Shown here: piece by piece, positions 42,031 to 50,373 of the stretch
Layout of the letters: every line of letters starts with the position of its first letter
How positions within the stretch are numbered: the stretch's first letter is position 1
Source of the DNA: Hymenobacter nivis
Lineage (GTDB): Bacteria; Bacteroidota; Bacteroidia; Cytophagales; Hymenobacteraceae
DNA length: 64,000 nt
Assembly (NCBI RefSeq): GCF_006439025.1
Contig: NZ_RCYZ01000012.1
Coordinates: forward strand, 1 to 64,000
Reading direction: 5' to 3'
Program-made: the position numbers and the translations under genes
Notes under the pieces: generated by a model
Told to the model about the DNA's origin: nothing
Database searches by the model: none
Seen by the model: the letters and a program-made list of their open reading frames with translations, nothing else

Positions 42031-42741
42031 TCACATGCGCCGGGGCCCCACCACCGACAGCCCCACGTAGAGCAGCACCACCAGCGGCACGGCGGCCGCG
42101 TGCAGCCACAGCGTGAGGCCCGCCGCCAGCGCCAAAAACAAGTACCGCTGCCGGTTGCCCACCAGCCCGAAGCTCTTGAACTTCAAGGCAAACAGCGGCA
42201 GCTCGGCCACCAGCAGGCCCGAGAGTAGCACCGTGAGGGCCAGCAAGGCCCAGGGGTTCAGAATCAAGTTATTAATAGCCGTAGGGGCCCCGGCATTGGC
42301 CGCCAAAATAAGTGGGAGCGAGGCCACCACCAGCGTGCAAGCCGGGGTGGGCAGCCCGATGAAGGAGTTGGTCTGCCGGGTGTCGTTGTTGAACTTGGCC
42401 AGCCGCAGGGCCGAGAAGATGGTGACGATGAACGCCGCGTAGGGCAGGTAAACCAGGGCCCCCGGGGCAAGGGTCGTTCTGAACAATTGAAACAGCATGG
42501 CCCCCGGCACCACCCCAAACGACACCATGTCGGCCAGCGAATCCAGGTCTTTGCCGATGGGGGAGGACACACGCAGGGCCCGCGCCACCAGCCCGTCCAG
42601 GAAATCGGCCACCGCGGCCAGGCCCACGAAGTAGGCCCCCACCACGAGGTTGGGGCCGGACGGGGCGAAAATAAACGTCAGCGCCACGCAGCCGCACAGC
42701 AGGTTCAGGCAGGTGAGGGCGTTGGGGATGTGCTTTTTCAA
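42031..42741 (-). CDS. pssA: CDP-diacylglycerol-serine O-phosphatidyltransferase
   Basis: Inner-membrane enzyme joining CDP-diacylglycerol and L-serine to make phosphatidylserine, precursor of phosphatidylethanolamine. The 236-residue protein opens KKHIPNALTCLNLLCGCVAL and contains the CDP-alcohol phosphotransferase motif DFLDGLVAR, then GKDLDSLAD (Asp46 to Asp71), with about seven helices. The only plausible start is TTG at 42741, which gives MKKHIPN like homologues. Serine specificity is inferred from the N-terminal type-II PssA pattern. Confidence 0.92.
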   Translation of the reverse strand: MKKHIPNALTCLNLLCGCVALTFIFAPSGPNLVVGAYFVGLAAVADFLDGLVARALRVSSPIGKDLDSLADMVSFGVVPGAMLFQLFRTTLAPGALVYLPYAAFIVTIFSALRLAKFNNDTRQTNSFIGLPTPACTLVVASLPLILAANAGAPTAINNLILNPWALLALTVLLSGLLVAELPLFALKFKSFGLVGNRQRYLFLALAAGLTLWLHAAAVPLVVLLYVGLSVVGPRRM

Positions 42742-42800
42742 AGGGAAACGACGCGTTGTATATAATGCTCAGCAGGGACGGCCTGGGGCCCCAATGTTTT

Positions 42801-43442
42801 CTACACTAAGTACGGGTTGCCGCGCCGCTCGGCGCCGATGGTGGTGCTGGGGCCGTGGCCGGGGTGCACCACCGTGGCGTCGGGCAGCGTGAGCAGCTCG
42901 GTGTCGATGCTGCGCAGCAGGGTCTTGAGGTTGCCGCCGGGCAGGTCGGTGCGGCCAATGCTGCTTTGAAACAGCACGTCGCCGCCCACCACCTGGCCGC
43001 TGGGCGCGTGGTAAAACACCACGTGGCCCGGCGCGTGGCCCGGCGTGAAGCGCACCTCCAGCTCGGTTTCGCCGAAGCGCACGGGCTCGCCCGCCGTTAG
43101 GGCCCCGGTGGGCTCGGCGGCTTGGTAGGCACCGAAGCCGTAGGGCCCCGCGTAGCTGGCCACGGCGGCCAGCGTGGGCCGGTCGAGGTCGTGCACGAGC
43201 AGGGGCGTGCCGGGCCAGGTGCGCAGCACGTAGGCGCAGCCCAGCACGTGGTCGATGTGGGCGTGGGTGAGCAGCACGGCGGCCACCGTTAGCTGGTTGT
43301 CGTCGATGTACTGCTTTAGTTCGGCCTGCTCGGCCACGGTGTAGCAGCCGGGGTCCACGATGACGCAGGCTCGGGTAGCCTCGTCGGTAAGGACGTAGGT
43401 GTTTTCGGAAAAGCCGTTGAAGGTGAAAGTCTTGAGAAGCAT
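42801..43442 (-). CDS. MBL-fold metallo-hydrolase (glyoxalase II-like)
   Basis: Cytoplasmic hydrolase of 213 residues with the metallo-beta-lactamase motif THAHIDHVLG, then TPGHAPGHVVFYH, GGDVLFQSSIGRTDLPGG, and HPGHGPSTTIGAERRGNPYL. This is the short glyoxalase-II-like branch (YcbL type), which hydrolyses thioesters such as S-lactoylglutathione or related compounds; the substrate here is unknown. Start set at 43442 (MLLKTFTFNGF). It diverges from the FAD oxidoreductase gene. Confidence 0.9.
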   Translation of the reverse strand: MLLKTFTFNGFSENTYVLTDEATRACVIVDPGCYTVAEQAELKQYIDDNQLTVAAVLLTHAHIDHVLGCAYVLRTWPGTPLLVHDLDRPTLAAVASYAGPYGFGAYQAAEPTGALTAGEPVRFGETELEVRFTPGHAPGHVVFYHAPSGQVVGGDVLFQSSIGRTDLPGGNLKTLLRSIDTELLTLPDATVVHPGHGPSTTIGAERRGNPYLV

Positions 43443-43559
43443 GGCAAACGCGAGGAAGAAAAAAGGGCCGCTTGGCCGCCGCCCGGGGCCCGGCCGCAAC
43501 GGCCCGGCAAAGTACGGCAGCGCTTCGGCGTTTGCCCCCGCCGGCCGTACCTTGCTGCT

Positions 43560-44660
43560 ATGACGGACTGCGACTTTTTGGTGGTGGGCCACGGCCTGGC
43601 GGGCGCCACCTTGGCCGACGAGCTGCTGCGCCGCGGCCACCGCGTGCTGGTGTACGACGCCGGCCGGCCCGATTCGGCCTCGCGCGTGGCCGCCGGCCTC
43701 GTCAACCCCGTGGCCGGCCGGCGCTTCGCCCTGGCCTGGCGCGCCGACGAGCTGATTCCCTACGCCACGGATTATTACAGGGCCCTGGAGGCCCGGCTGG
43801 GGCAGGCGTTCTACACGGCCGCACCCATCTTTAAGGTGTTCGGCTCGGAAGAGGAGCAGGCCGCCCTGGTGGCCCGCAGCGCCAAGCAGCCTTGGGGTGA
43901 TTTTGTGGCCGAAATCCTCACCCACGACCCGGGCCTGCCCGGCGTGCTGGCTCCCCACGGCGGGGCCTGGCTGCGCCACGGCGGCTACCTGGCCGTGGCC
44001 GAGCTACTGGCCGCGCTGGCCGCCGCGGGCGAAGCCGCCGGCTGGCTGCGGCGCGAAACTTTTGACTGGGCCCGGCTCGTTAGCGCCCCGGCCGGCGCGG
44101 GGCCGGCTTTTGTTTACAACGGTGCCGTAGCGGCGCGCCACGTGGTGTGCTGCGAAGGAGCCGAAGCCGTCAATAATCCGTACTTTAACTGGCTGCCCCT
44201 CACCCCCAACCAAGGCGAGGTGCTGGACGTGGAATGCGCGGGCCTGGGGCCCCAGCAGGTGCTCAACCGGGGCGCCTACGTGGTGCCGCTGGGGGCGGGG
44301 CGCTTCCGCGTGGGGGCCACCTACCGCTGGCCGCCGTTTGCCGAGGGCCCCACGGCCGACGGCCGCGCCGAGCTGGAAACCCGCCTGGGGGCCCTCACCG
44401 ATGCGCCGTTTGCCGTGGTGGGGCAGCGGGCGGGGGTGCGGCCTGCCGTGCGCGACCGCAAGCCGCTGCTGGGGCCCCACCCCGCGGTGCCGGGCCTCAG
44501 CTTCTGCGGGGGCTACGGCTCGAAGGGCGTGGTGCTGGCCCCGCGGCTGGCGGCGCTGATGGCCGACTGGCTGGCGGGCCAGGCCGACCTTTGGCCCGAA
44601 GTGAGCCTGGCCCGCTACGGGGCCCTGTGGCCGGCACCCGCGCTGGCCCCGGAATTTTAG
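43560..44660 (+). CDS. FAD-dependent oxidoreductase (DAO family)
   Basis: The 366-residue protein has an N-terminal FAD-binding fold (DFLVVGHGLAGATLADELLRRG), SASRVAAGLVNPVAGRR, and the late family segment GVRPAVRDRKPLLGPHP with CGGYGSKGVVLAPRLA. This matches D-amino-acid-oxidase-like deaminases or sarcosine-oxidase-like enzymes acting on an amine or amino acid; the substrate is unknown. The His in VVGHGLAG replaces the usual Gly after the first strand, a substitution I do not think impairs FAD binding. It is followed 43 bases later by the large surface protein gene. Confidence 0.85.
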   Translation: MTDCDFLVVGHGLAGATLADELLRRGHRVLVYDAGRPDSASRVAAGLVNPVAGRRFALAWRADELIPYATDYYRALEARLGQAFYTAAPIFKVFGSEEEQAALVARSAKQPWGDFVAEILTHDPGLPGVLAPHGGAWLRHGGYLAVAELLAALAAAGEAAGWLRRETFDWARLVSAPAGAGPAFVYNGAVAARHVVCCEGAEAVNNPYFNWLPLTPNQGEVLDVECAGLGPQQVLNRGAYVVPLGAGRFRVGATYRWPPFAEGPTADGRAELETRLGALTDAPFAVVGQRAGVRPAVRDRKPLLGPHPAVPGLSFCGGYGSKGVVLAPRLAALMADWLAGQADLWPEVSLARYGALWPAPALAPEF

Positions 44661-44703
44661 CTTCTACGGCGGACTATTTTCCGCCTTTGTTCGTTCGCTG
44701 ACT

Positions 44704-47700
44704 ATGACAAACATTACTTTGGTGAGGAAGGCGGTGCGGGGCGCGTGCGCACTGCTGTTTTTGTTGGCCGCAGGGGCCCCGGCGCGCGCCCAAACGGCGC
44801 AGGAGCAATTCGGGCGGGTGCGGATTCAGTACCGCGACTTCCACTGGCAGCAGTACGCCACCCAGAACTTCACGGTGATGTTTTACGACGGCAACGAAGC
44901 CGCCGCCCGCCGCGCCGTGGACTACGCCGAGAAGGAGCTCCAGCGCGTCACGGCCCTCATCGGGTACTACCCCTATGCCAAAACCACCATCATGCTCTAC
45001 AACTCGGTGGGCGACCTGCGGCAGAGCAACGTGGGCCTCGACCCCAACCCCGAGACCGTGGCCGGCGGCGATGCGCCCCTGGCCCGCATGAGCAAGGTGC
45101 AAATCGCCTTCACCGGCCTGCAAACCGACTTTAAGCGCGAAATCAGCTTCCAGCTCACGCAGGTGCTGCTCAACGACATGATGTACGGCGGCTCGCTGCG
45201 CGAAGTGCTGCAAAGCAGCTACTTGCTGCAACTGCCCGACTGGTTCATCAGCGGGGCCGCGGCCTATGCTGCCGAGGGCTGGAGCGTGGACATGGACGGC
45301 TACATGCGCGACATGACGCGGCTCTACCCCAGCGGCAACCGCACGGCCCCGTTCTTCATCCGCGACCCGCGCCTCTCGGGCCACAGCATCTGGAACTACA
45401 TTGCCGAGCGCTACGGCTACACCAGCCTCCAGAACATCCTGAACCTGACCCGCATCACGCGCGACGCGGAGGTGGGCATCAGCTCGTCGCTGAACGTGCC
45501 GTATAAAGTGTTCATGCGCGATTGGCTGGCCTACTATAGGGCCCTGAACGCGCAGCCGGCCACCGCTGCCCTGGCCCTGCCCGACGCCAAGTTTCAGATT
45601 GGCGGGCGCAACCGCCGGGCCACCATCTATTCGCAGCCGGTGTTCAGCCCCAACGGCCAGCAGCTGGCCTACGCCGTGAACGAGCTGGGCCGCTACCGCG
45701 TGGTGGTGGCCCGCCGCGACGGCAGCCACCGCAACACCGTGGCCCGCGGCGGCTACAAAACCCCCGACCAGCAAGTAGAAAACCGCCTGCCCGTGCTGGC
45801 CTGGCGCGGCAATACCCAGGTGGCCGTGGCCGAAATGGCCCAGGGCACCATGACGCTGCACCTGCGCGACGCCACCGGCAACAACATGCTCGACCGCCTG
45901 CGCACGCTGGTGACGTTCCGGCGGCCGGCCTCGGTGTTCAGCGCCTACGACCAGGTGCTGAGCATGAACTATTCGGCCGATGGCAAAGCCTTGGTGTTCA
46001 GTGCTGTGCGCGGCGGTCAGAACGACTTGTACGTGCTACGGGCCGGCAGCCGCCAGGCCGAGCAGCTCACCAACGACTTGTTCGACGACGCGCAGCCGGT
46101 GTTCATGCCCGACGGCAAGAGCATCGCCTTCAGCTCGAACCGCTACCTCGATTCGCTGGGCCAGTCGCGGCCGGCCACGTTCCCCAACGTGGTGAACAAC
46201 TTCGACCTGTTCCTCTACCACCTCGACGGGCGCACCCGGCCGGTGGAAATCCTGGCCAGCACCATTTCCAACGAAACCCGCCCCCGGGCCCTGTCCGACG
46301 ACCAGATTCTGTACCTGGGCGAAGAGAGCGGCGTGCGCGGCCTCTACCGCTACACGCTCTCGACCAAGCAGCGCGACCGGCTGACGAGCTTCCTGCCCAA
46401 CATCAACGACTTCGACTACAGCCCCACCACCACTGCCCTGGCCATGGTGGCCCCCGCGCAGGCCCGCGACGTGCTCTACGCCTATCCCACGTTTGAGCTG
46501 CCCGCGGCCCTGCCCGCCACCAAAACCGCCCGCCAGAAAACCCTCGAAGACCGCTCGGCGGCTCCCGTGGCCGGGGCCCCCAAGGCCGCCCGCCCCGCCA
46601 CCGCCGCCGCGGCCGATACCGCTGGGGCCCCCGGCCCGCGCCGCGCCCGCCGCAAGGGCAGCGAAACGGTAAATACCGACAACTACGTGTTTGAGGAAGA
46701 CGAGCCGGTGCGGCCCGTGGCCCGCCCGGCCGCCCGCCGCCCCGTGAACAAGGTGCTGCCCGAAGTGCCCCAAGTGACGGGGCCCTACCGCTACGACACG
46801 CGGTTCATGGCCGACAACATCACAACCTCGCTAAAGTGGGACCCGCTGCTGGGCATCGGCCTGCAGTTCCGGGCCCACCTGAACGACTTGCTGGAAAACC
46901 AGCGCATCGACGCTGGCCTGTTTGGGCTCTTCGACCTGCGCACCAGTAATATCAACGCCTCCTACACCAACCTTACCCACCGCGTCGACTGGACGATTGC
47001 CTACCAGAAGCAAGCGTATTTCTTTGACTTGCAAGACGGTAGCCGCTTCCGCTACGGGCGGCACGAGGCGGCCATCACGTTTGCCTACCCGCTCACCCAC
47101 AACTTGAGCCTGCGCGCCGGGCCGCGTTACGAAAACCTCAACCGCACCCTGTCCAACAGCTTCTCCAATGCCCTGGACAACAACCAGAACTATGCGGGCT
47201 ACAAGGCCGAGCTGGTGTTTGATAACTCCATTGCCACCGGCGTGAACATGCTGCGCGGCACCCGCATGAAGGTGGCCGTGCAGCAGCTGCGGGGCATCAA
47301 CAACGCGGCCCTCAACTTCGGCAAGCTCACCGTGGACCTGCGCCATTACCAGAAGGTGCACCGCTCCATCATTTGGGCCAACCGGGCCAGCTACGGGCAG
47401 TTCTTCGGGCCCAACACCCAGTACTTCCGCCTGGGCGGCATGGACAACTGGTTCTTCCCAAACTACAAGGACGACCGGGTGCTGTTCCAGCCCAACGTGG
47501 CGGTGCCCGACCCCAGCCAAATCTTCAACCAGCAGTTTGTGACCAACCTGCGGGGCTTCGACTACAGCACCCGCATTGGCTCGCGCTACTTGTTGCTGAA
47601 CAGTGAGTTGCGCGTACCCATTGTGCAGTACCTGTCGCGGCGGCCCATCTATTCAGCCTTCCTGCGCAACCTCCAGTTCACGGGCTTCGTGGACGCGGGC

Positions 47701-47946
47701 ACGGCCTACTCGGGCGGCAACCCCCTCACGGTGGACAACTCCAACAACACCGTGCCCTTCGGCGGCAACGGCAACCCGTTCTCGGGCACCGTCACCAACT
47801 TCAGCAACCCGCTGCTGGTGGGCTACGGGGTGGGCGTGCGCACCACGCTCTTCGGCTTCTACGGCAAGGGCGACGTGGCCTGGGGCCGCGAAAACTACAC
47901 CACCAATCCGCCTAAGTTCTACCTAACGCTGGGCTACGACTTCTAG
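44704..47946 (+). CDS. Outer-membrane protein: degenerate peptidase-like domain, TolB-like propeller and barrel
   Basis: The 1080-residue protein has a signal peptide (to about ARAQ). Residues about 40-285 resemble a peptidase-MA/gluzincin domain (NFTVMFYDGNEAAARRAVDY), but where HExxH would be the sequence reads KREISFQLTQVLLND. Residues about 290-590 hold WD40/PD40 repeats typical of TolB (SPNGQQLAYAVNELGRYRVV, FMPDGKSIAFSSNRYLDSLG). An Ala/Pro/Arg-rich linker (about 600-690) leads to a C-terminal barrel with strands such as LVGYGVGVRTTLFGFYGKGD and a final FYLTLGYDF, ending in an aromatic residue as BAM substrates do. It is likely a surface-exposed protein of unknown function. Confidence 0.85.
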   Translation: MTNITLVRKAVRGACALLFLLAAGAPARAQTAQEQFGRVRIQYRDFHWQQYATQNFTVMFYDGNEAAARRAVDYAEKELQRVTALIGYYPYAKTTIMLYNSVGDLRQSNVGLDPNPETVAGGDAPLARMSKVQIAFTGLQTDFKREISFQLTQVLLNDMMYGGSLREVLQSSYLLQLPDWFISGAAAYAAEGWSVDMDGYMRDMTRLYPSGNRTAPFFIRDPRLSGHSIWNYIAERYGYTSLQNILNLTRITRDAEVGISSSLNVPYKVFMRDWLAYYRALNAQPATAALALPDAKFQIGGRNRRATIYSQPVFSPNGQQLAYAVNELGRYRVVVARRDGSHRNTVARGGYKTPDQQVENRLPVLAWRGNTQVAVAEMAQGTMTLHLRDATGNNMLDRLRTLVTFRRPASVFSAYDQVLSMNYSADGKALVFSAVRGGQNDLYVLRAGSRQAEQLTNDLFDDAQPVFMPDGKSIAFSSNRYLDSLGQSRPATFPNVVNNFDLFLYHLDGRTRPVEILASTISNETRPRALSDDQILYLGEESGVRGLYRYTLSTKQRDRLTSFLPNINDFDYSPTTTALAMVAPAQARDVLYAYPTFELPAALPATKTARQKTLEDRSAAPVAGAPKAARPATAAAADTAGAPGPRRARRKGSETVNTDNYVFEEDEPVRPVARPAARRPVNKVLPEVPQVTGPYRYDTRFMADNITTSLKWDPLLGIGLQFRAHLNDLLENQRIDAGLFGLFDLRTSNINASYTNLTHRVDWTIAYQKQAYFFDLQDGSRFRYGRHEAAITFAYPLTHNLSLRAGPRYENLNRTLSNSFSNALDNNQNYAGYKAELVFDNSIATGVNMLRGTRMKVAVQQLRGINNAALNFGKLTVDLRHYQKVHRSIIWANRASYGQFFGPNTQYFRLGGMDNWFFPNYKDDRVLFQPNVAVPDPSQIFNQQFVTNLRGFDYSTRIGSRYLLLNSELRVPIVQYLSRRPIYSAFLRNLQFTGFVDAGTAYSGGNPLTVDNSNNTVPFGGNGNPFSGTVTNFSNPLLVGYGVGVRTTLFGFYGKGDVAWGRENYTTNPPKFYLTLGYDF

Positions 47947-47975
47947 GGCACCGCCCGCTACCGAACAATTTGGCC

Positions 47976-48010
47976 AAAGGGCCCCACCAATTCTTCGGTG
48001 GGGCCCTTTC
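47976..48010 (+). terminator. Terminator after the propeller-barrel gene
   Basis: Stem AAAGGGCCCCACC / GGTGGGGCCCTTT with a T-run, about 30 bases after the stop at 47946. Confidence 0.85.
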
Positions 48011-48096
48011 TGTTAGCGGCACTGCGCTACCCGGGTCCCCGGGCGGCACCCTGGCGTTGGGGCAAATTTCTGCACCCCCGCGCCCGGCGGGGGGCG

Positions 48097-48104
48097 TATC
48101 TTTG
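48097..48104 (+). promoter_or_regulatory. -7 box of the ccm operon
   Basis: TATCTTTG matches TAnnTTTG and lies 25 bases before the GTG start of ccmB. No clear -33 box. Confidence 0.45.
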
Positions 48105-48128
48105 CGGCCCGAAACCAACCCGCCGCCC

Positions 48129-48803
48129 GTGCCGCTGCTCCGCGAAATTTCTACCCTGCTCGCCAAAGACTTCCGCCTGGAGTGGCGGCAGCGGGCGGCG
48201 CTGGGCGGGCTGCTGCTGTACGTGGGCAGCACGGTGTTCGTGTGCTTTCTCAGCTTTAGCCTGCGCGGTGGGCAGCCCCCGGCCCCGGCCTGGAACGCCC
48301 TGTTTTGGGTGATTTTGCTGTTTGCCGCCATCAACGCCGTGGCCAAGGGCTTCATGCAGGAGAGCCCCGGCCAGCGCCTGTACTACTACACGCTGGTGGG
48401 GCCCCAGGCCATTATCCTGGCCAAAATGCTCTACAATGCCCTGCTGCTACTGGGCGTGGGGCTGCTGGCGCTGTTCCTCTACACCATCTTTCTGGGCAAC
48501 CCGATTCAGGACCTGGCCTTGTTCGTGGCCAACTTAGTGCTGGGGGCCCTGGGCTTTGCCACCACCCTCACGTTGGTTTCGGGCATTGCGGCCAAGGCGG
48601 GCGGCAACGGCGCCACGCTGATGGCCGTGCTCGGCTTCCCGGTAATGATTCCGATGCTTTTGTTGTTGATCAAAGTCAGCAAGAATGCGCTCGATGGCCT
48701 CGACCGCGGCCTGAGCCAGCAGGCCATTATCACGCTGCTGGCCCTGAACGTGATTGTGGTAGCAGTGTCGTACTTGTTGTTTCCGTTTTTGTGGCGTGGT
48801 TAA
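48129..48803 (+). CDS. ccmB: Heme exporter protein CcmB
   Basis: Membrane subunit of the CcmABCD heme-handling complex in cytochrome c maturation. The 224-residue protein opens REISTLLAKDFRLEWRQRAAL, includes GGLLLYVGSTVFVCFLSF and GFMQESPGQRLYYYTLVGP, and has six helices as in the family. The start is taken as GTG at 48129 since upstream in-frame codons fall in the terminator and promoter zone. The ATPase gene ccmA is not in the window. Confidence 0.92.
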   Translation: MPLLREISTLLAKDFRLEWRQRAALGGLLLYVGSTVFVCFLSFSLRGGQPPAPAWNALFWVILLFAAINAVAKGFMQESPGQRLYYYTLVGPQAIILAKMLYNALLLLGVGLLALFLYTIFLGNPIQDLALFVANLVLGALGFATTLTLVSGIAAKAGGNGATLMAVLGFPVMIPMLLLLIKVSKNALDGLDRGLSQQAIITLLALNVIVVAVSYLLFPFLWRG

Positions 48804-48815
48804 AACCAGTGGGTT

Positions 48816-49574
48816 ATGAGCAAAGCAGTCTTAGGAATTATCATCTCCCTGGTCAGCGTCGTCGTGATGGCGGGCGGCGTGTGGGGCGGGCAGCGGCTGA
48901 TTGAGTCGCGGGGCCCCTCGGTGTGGAAGTGGCTGGCGGTGGTACTCATCGTAGGCTCGGCCATTGCCGGGCTGCTCATTCCGGTGCCGCGCCTGCCCAT
49001 CGTGAACGAGAGCGTGCGCAACCTGTTTTTCCACGTGCCCATGTGGTTCGGGATGATCATGGTGATGTTTGTGTCCATTGTGTATTCCATTCAGTACCTG
49101 CGGCATCCGTCGGCTCGGCTCGATATTCTGGCCCACGAGGCGGCCAAAACCGGCATTTTGCTGGGCGTGCTGGGCGTGGCCACCGGCAGCCTGTGGGCCC
49201 GCTATACCTGGGGTGCTTGGTGGACGCCCGACCCGCGCCTGAACGCCGCCGCCGTGGCCCTGCTCATTTACGGGGCCTATTTGGTGCTGCGCGGCTCCTT
49301 TAGCGACGACCAGCAGCGGGCGCGCGTGTCGGCCATCTACAATATTTTTGCGTTTGCGGCCGCCATTCCGCTGCTGTTCATCCTGCCCCGCATTTCGGGC
49401 AACAGCCTGCACCCGGGCCAGACCGGCAACCCCGGCTTCAACAAATACGACCTTGACAGCACCATGCGGCCGGTGTTCTACGCCGCCGTTATCGGCTGGA
49501 TTTTGTTTTCCTTTTGGCTTACCCAGGTCAGCAGCCGCCTCACGCTGCTCCAACACCAACACGATGACCAATAA
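48816..49574 (+). CDS. ccmC: Heme exporter protein CcmC
   Basis: Membrane protein that transfers heme to CcmE on the outer face. The 252-residue protein has six or seven helices, the conserved RNLFFHVPMWFGM with a heme-ligand His, and the periplasmic tryptophan-rich loop WARYTWGAWWTPDPRL (a WWD-type motif). Located 12 bases after ccmB and overlapping the next gene by 11 bases. Confidence 0.94.
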   Translation: MSKAVLGIIISLVSVVVMAGGVWGGQRLIESRGPSVWKWLAVVLIVGSAIAGLLIPVPRLPIVNESVRNLFFHVPMWFGMIMVMFVSIVYSIQYLRHPSARLDILAHEAAKTGILLGVLGVATGSLWARYTWGAWWTPDPRLNAAAVALLIYGAYLVLRGSFSDDQQRARVSAIYNIFAFAAAIPLLFILPRISGNSLHPGQTGNPGFNKYDLDSTMRPVFYAAVIGWILFSFWLTQVSSRLTLLQHQHDDQ

Positions 49575-49830
49575 GTTTTTGCGCTACTTCGCGGCCGTTT
49601 GCGGCGCGTGCCAACTGGTGCTGGGCACCGCCGCCCACGCCTGGGCCCAGGCCCCCGGGGCCCCCGACGTGCCGGCCATGGCCGACGACCTGCGGGCCAG
49701 CGGCAAAATTTACGTGGTGGTGGCCGCCGTGGTCGTCATCATCGCCGGCCTGCTCGTCTACCTCATCGCCCTCGACCGCAAGGTGGGCCGCCTGGAAAAG
49801 CGGGCCGCCGACGGCGGATTTAATAACTAA
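49564..49830 (+). CDS. ccmD: CcmD-like small membrane protein
   Basis: The 88-residue protein has an N-terminal hydrophobic segment (possible signal, ending near HAWAQ) and a second transmembrane helix KIYVVVAAVVVIIAGLLVYL followed by the charged IALDRKVGRLEKRA. The one-helix-plus-charged-tail pattern and its place between ccmC and ccmE match CcmD, which stabilises the CcmC-CcmE complex. The ATG at 49564 overlaps the end of ccmC. Confidence 0.75.
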   Translation: MTNKFLRYFAAVCGACQLVLGTAAHAWAQAPGAPDVPAMADDLRASGKIYVVVAAVVVIIAGLLVYLIALDRKVGRLEKRAADGGFNN

Positions 49831-49941
49831 GGGCGAAATTTTTAGGGCCCCTCGCGCGTTGCGGAGCGGTGTTTCGTTTGTTTTAGTGGTGGCTGCTGGG
49901 CTGCCCGTTTTACGCATCAAATTCGTTAGTACCTGCGGTTT

Positions 49942-50370
49942 ATGAAGAAGACCCATATTTTCATCATTGCCATCATCGCCGTTGCGGCGGGCATCATCCT
50001 CAGCACCACCGCCGACGCCAGCGTGTACGTGCTCTTCGGCGAGGCCCGCCAGCGCGCGGCCGAGGGCAACGCCACCAAGGTGCACGTGGTGGGCCGCCTG
50101 CCCCGCGACGGCCAGAACCGCCCCGTGGGCTTGCAATACGACCCGATGGTGGACCCCAACTACTTCGCCTTCACGCTGATGGACTCGACGCACGTATCGC
50201 AGCGCGTGGTGTACAATAACCCCAAGCCGCAGGATTTTGAAACCTCGGAGCAGGTCGTTATCACCGGGGCCATGCACAACGGCACCTTCATGGCCGACAA
50301 CATCCTGCTGAAGTGCCCCAGCAAGTACGTGAAGAAGGACTTGAAAGGCACCGAAGTAGCGAGTAAGTAG
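49942..50370 (+). CDS. ccmE: Heme chaperone CcmE, CxxxY variant
   Basis: Periplasmic heme carrier of cytochrome c maturation. The 142-residue protein has one N-terminal membrane anchor and the OB-fold core (TKVHVVGRLPRDG, YFAFTLMDS, VVITGAMHNGTFMADNILL). Canonical CcmE binds heme covalently through His in HxxxY; here the corresponding site is CPSKY, with Cys125 and Tyr129. Cys-type CcmE is known from archaea and Desulfovibrio, where CcmH is missing. No ccmH is visible here. Confidence 0.9.
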   Translation: MKKTHIFIIAIIAVAAGIILSTTADASVYVLFGEARQRAAEGNATKVHVVGRLPRDGQNRPVGLQYDPMVDPNYFAFTLMDSTHVSQRVVYNNPKPQDFETSEQVVITGAMHNGTFMADNILLKCPSKYVKKDLKGTEVASK

Positions 50371-50373
50371 CCC

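Noticed and set aside
43560..47946. FAD oxidoreductase and propeller-barrel genes considered as one functional operon
   Set aside because: They are 43 bases apart on one strand, but nothing in their domains links their roles.
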